Of a stretch of DNA of 6,399 nt, positions 4,481-6,399 are shown one piece after another (within the stretch, counting starts at the first letter, position 1; the number at the start of each line of letters is the position of its first letter). This DNA comes from an uncultured Collinsella sp. (GTDB lineage Bacteria > Actinomycetota > Coriobacteriia > Coriobacteriales > Coriobacteriaceae). A model generated the notes under the pieces. It was not told where the DNA came from. It made no database searches and saw nothing but the letters and a program-made list of their open reading frames with translations. The position numbers and the translations under genes are program-made. The stretch is from the NCBI GenBank assembly GCA_900757235.1, contig CAAENB010000128.1, positions 1-6,399 of the forward strand. The letters run 5' to 3'.

Positions 4481-5548
4481 ATGGCGCTTCCTATGGTTTA
4501 CGGCGGTCCCGGTCGGTATGTTCAGGGGCCGGGCGAACTTTCGCGTCAGGGCAGGTATTTGTCATGGTTGGGCTGCGCTGCCTATGTCTTGTTTGACCAG
4601 GGCACCGAGGATCGGCTGTGCAGGCAGATCGTCGATGGATTTCTGGACGACGATCTGAGTGAGCCGTTCTTTAAGATTTATGACGGTCCGTGTACGGAAG
4701 AGGCCGCTGTCGAAATGGCTAAGGAAGCCCAGGCTGAGTATTGCGACATGGTGGTGGGTATTGGCGGCGGCAAGATGCTCGATATCGCCAAGGCCGTTGC
4801 GTTTTATGCCGAGTTGCCGTTGTGCGTATGTCCCACGGCGGCTTCGATGGACGGTCCGTGCAGCGCGATTTCGGTGCTGTATCACGAGGATGGATCGTTC
4901 GACCGCTACCTGATGCTTGAGAAGAATCCAGACCTGGTCGTGGTCGATACCAGCGTGGTCGCGGCGGCCCCACTGCGTATGACGGTCGCCGGCATGGGCG
5001 ACGCGCTGGCAACGTACTTCGAGGCACGTTCGTGCGCCGCGGCGCATGGCGCCAACGAGCATGGTGGCGCGCCGGGACACTTGGCCTTGGTTGCGGCTCG
5101 TGCCTGCTATGACACGCTTATGGAGTGCGGCGTCGCTGCCAAGCGCGATCTCAAGAAGGGGCGTATATCGCCGGCGGTTGAGCGTCTGATCGAGTGCAAT
5201 ATTCTGCTCTCGGGCGTCGGCTTTGAGAGCGGTGGCTTGGCGTTGGCACATGCCATCGCCAACGGTCTGACGATTCTGCCCGAGTGCAAGGCCATGCACG
5301 GCGAGGCCGTGGCATTTGGCCTGGTGGTCCAGCTGCGCCTGGAGCGTGCGCCCGAGCTTGATCAGGTGCTCGAGTTTTGCCAGCGCGTTGGTCTGCCGAC
5401 GACGCTCGAGGAGCTGGGTCTTGGCGAGATTTCCGATGCCGACCTGCAGGGTGTTGCAAATGCGGTCTTTAGAAACGAGCGTAATATGGCCAACGAGCAG
5501 GCCAAGGTGACCAAACAAAAGCTCCTGCAGCTCATGTGCGAGGCATAG
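4481..5548 (+). CDS. GldA-like dehydrogenase, diverged paralogue of the upstream gldA
   Basis: A 355-residue member of the glycerol dehydrogenase branch of the Fe-ADH superfamily, colinear with the preceding gldA product. Kept: the NAD loop GGGKMLDIAK (95-104), CSAISVLYHEDGSFDRY (127-143), GMGDALATYFEA (171-182) and GFESGGLALAHAI (247-259). Predicted zinc ligands are D174, H257 and H273; D124 corresponds to the active-site D121. Changed: STDAPC becomes SMDGPC, HAIHNGL becomes HAIANGL, and YHGEKVAFG becomes MHGEAVAFG with one residue lost before it. The C-terminal CNMP segment is replaced by a Lys/Gln-rich tail. The enzyme is probably active on a polyol or hydroxyketone, but glycerol itself is uncertain. 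It may have arisen by tandem duplication and divergence, or by acquisition of a related gene. Its codon use is less biased than that of gldA (more GTG, TTG and CGG-type choices), which suggests lower expression. Confidence 0.88.
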   Translation: MALPMVYGGPGRYVQGPGELSRQGRYLSWLGCAAYVLFDQGTEDRLCRQIVDGFLDDDLSEPFFKIYDGPCTEEAAVEMAKEAQAEYCDMVVGIGGGKMLDIAKAVAFYAELPLCVCPTAASMDGPCSAISVLYHEDGSFDRYLMLEKNPDLVVVDTSVVAAAPLRMTVAGMGDALATYFEARSCAAAHGANEHGGAPGHLALVAARACYDTLMECGVAAKRDLKKGRISPAVERLIECNILLSGVGFESGGLALAHAIANGLTILPECKAMHGEAVAFGLVVQLRLERAPELDQVLEFCQRVGLPTTLEELGLGEISDADLQGVANAVFRNERNMANEQAKVTKQKLLQLMCEA

Positions 5549-5653
5549 TTTGGCGCTTGATTGACCTTGTGCAATCGAGACGGCGATAGGCCATGGGCTA
5601 TTTGCCTCAAAGGTGCTCCGCGTGTAATTTGCCCGAGGCGTGGGCCGATAGCG

Positions 5654-5659
5654 TATCAT
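5654..5659 (+). promoter_or_regulatory. Possible -10 box for the Fe-S protein gene
   Basis: TATCAT matches TATAAT at 5 of 6 positions, about 40 bases before the ATG at 5700. TTGCCC at 5629-5634 could be the -35, but the 19-base spacer is long. A separate promoter is plausible because a 151-base gap follows the dehydrogenase gene. Confidence 0.33.
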
Positions 5660-5699
5660 TATCTTTTGCTTGTTTGCACTGCTCAGGGAGGGGCCGCGC

Positions 5700-6399
5700 A
5701 TGGCGCAGGAACACGATCTGTTTGATGACATTATCGAAATCAGCAAGGGTTTCGACTTTCTCAAAAACCCGCTTGGCGGTGTGACCGACGCACTCGATCC
5801 GTCGGCGCCGCAGTGGAATCCTGCCGACTACAAGGAGCGTCCGCGCGGCAACACCATTCCGTGCCTGACCTGCAAAAACGAAAAGAGCGGCTGCACCGCG
5901 TGCATGGACGTGTGCCCGGTCAACGCTATCGAGGTCGAGGAAGACGCCATTGAGATCCTCGACTCCTGTCGTAAGTGCGGCCTGTGCGCCGCTGCCTGTC
6001 CGACCGAGGCAATCATCTCGCCGCGCCTGGCGCCCAAAAACGTCTACGACGACATTGTCTCGGCGGCTACGAGCCACGAGACCGCCTACGTCACCTGCAC
6101 GCGCGCCCTCAAGCGCATGCCGCGCGAGAACGAGGTTGTTGTTGCCTGTGTGGGCGATATTACGGCCGAGACCTGGTTTTCGGTGCTGGCCGATTATCCC
6201 AACGTGAGCGTGTACCTGCCGCTGGGCGTGTGCGATAAGTGCCGTAACACCGGTGGCGAGGACATCCTGGGCGAGGCCATTGCTACCGCCGAGGAGTGGG
6301 CAGGCACGGGCATGGGTCTGGAGGTCGATCCCAAGAGCCTCAAGTGCCATAAGCGCCGCGAGTACGAGCGCAAGGAGTACATGGAAAAGATCGCCCGCA
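5700..6399 (+). CDS. 4Fe-4S dicluster ferredoxin-like protein, partial (C-terminus beyond the right edge)
   Basis: The first 233 residues are visible and the reading frame is open to the window end. The start is ATG 5700, eight bases after GGAGG (5687-5691). The second cluster motif is canonical: C90, C93, C96 and C100-P (CRKCGLCAAACP). The first is atypical: C55, C58, C65, C68 and C72-P, that is C-x2-C-x6-C-x2-C-x3-CP, with five cysteines and a longer gap. Behind the ferredoxin fold lie C133, C150 and a CxxC at C178/C181 (GVCDKC), in an alternating strand/helix region (VVVACVGDITAETWFSVL, then YLPLGVC). No signal peptide or Tat motif is seen, so it is probably cytoplasmic. It should carry electrons between a donor and an oxidoreductase, but I do not recognise a partner here. 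I recall similar proteins in Coriobacteria annotated only as 4Fe-4S binding proteins. Confidence 0.85.
   Translation, partial: MAQEHDLFDDIIEISKGFDFLKNPLGGVTDALDPSAPQWNPADYKERPRGNTIPCLTCKNEKSGCTACMDVCPVNAIEVEEDAIEILDSCRKCGLCAAACPTEAIISPRLAPKNVYDDIVSAATSHETAYVTCTRALKRMPRENEVVVACVGDITAETWFSVLADYPNVSVYLPLGVCDKCRNTGGEDILGEAIATAEEWAGTGMGLEVDPKSLKCHKRREYERKEYMEKIAR

Noticed and set aside
5582..5606. Possible terminator or operator around the near-palindrome ATAGGCCATGGGCTAT downstream of the second gldA
   Set aside because: The stem has a mismatch and a bulge and no T run follows. A palindrome of this quality with a central CCATGG is not enough to call a site.
4562..5764. Long minus-strand open frame opposite the second gldA gene
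   Set aside because: Same reason: an antisense shadow crossing the intergenic gap and overlapping the start of the Fe-S gene, with no Shine-Dalgarno or family signature.
5607..6350. Minus-strand open frame opposite the Fe-S protein gene
   Set aside because: The plus strand encodes two ferredoxin-type cysteine motifs with a good start and Shine-Dalgarno, so the opposite frame is a shadow.

Overview
The window is GC-rich with GC-biased codon use. The protein set is two GldA-type glycerol dehydrogenases, an AdhE-like iron alcohol dehydrogenase and a soluble 2[4Fe-4S] protein, which fits an anaerobic, fermenting actinobacterium of the Coriobacteriia, most likely a gut Collinsella or close relative. 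This assignment rests on recognising the protein types and base composition, not on a marker gene.

Layout. Positions 1-1458 hold two minus-strand genes coupled by a one-base stop/start overlap (TAATG). Both encode soluble helical proteins. The first transcribed has a TPR-like segment resembling ST7-type proteins. The second runs off the left edge and looks like a diverged copy of the first. Positions 1459-1958 are a 500-base divergent intergenic region. It holds a cluster of GGTGC/GCACC repeats, two perfect AAACGTTT palindromes plus a degenerate third copy, a likely -10 box and a 9-bp stem-loop. Three dehydrogenase genes follow on the plus strand: an iron-containing alcohol dehydrogenase (1959-3182), gldA (3266-4366) and a diverged gldA paralogue (4481-5548). 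Clear intrinsic terminators follow the first and second of these. Between the two gldA genes, after the terminator, lies a REP-like palindrome containing GGGGTCAGGTTA. The last gene, from 5700 and cut by the right edge, encodes a protein with two 4Fe-4S clusters and extra cysteines.

How the genes may work together (inference). All three dehydrogenases belong to the same metal-dependent superfamily (Fe-ADH/GldA). The alcohol dehydrogenase would use reduced nicotinamide to turn aldehydes into alcohols. GldA would oxidise glycerol to dihydroxyacetone, or run in reverse. The second GldA-like enzyme keeps the metal ligands but differs around them, so its substrate may differ. Together they look like a redox-balancing module for fermentation of glycerol or other polyols. 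Terminators between the genes and the LacI/CcpA-like boxes upstream suggest separate, sugar-responsive control. The Fe-S protein is probably a separate transcription unit.

I see no transposase, CRISPR array, RNA gene or phage gene. Nothing here is clearly a new system. The most interesting points are the diverged gldA duplicate, the REP-like/attenuator-like DNA between the two copies, and the operator-like boxes ahead of the alcohol dehydrogenase.
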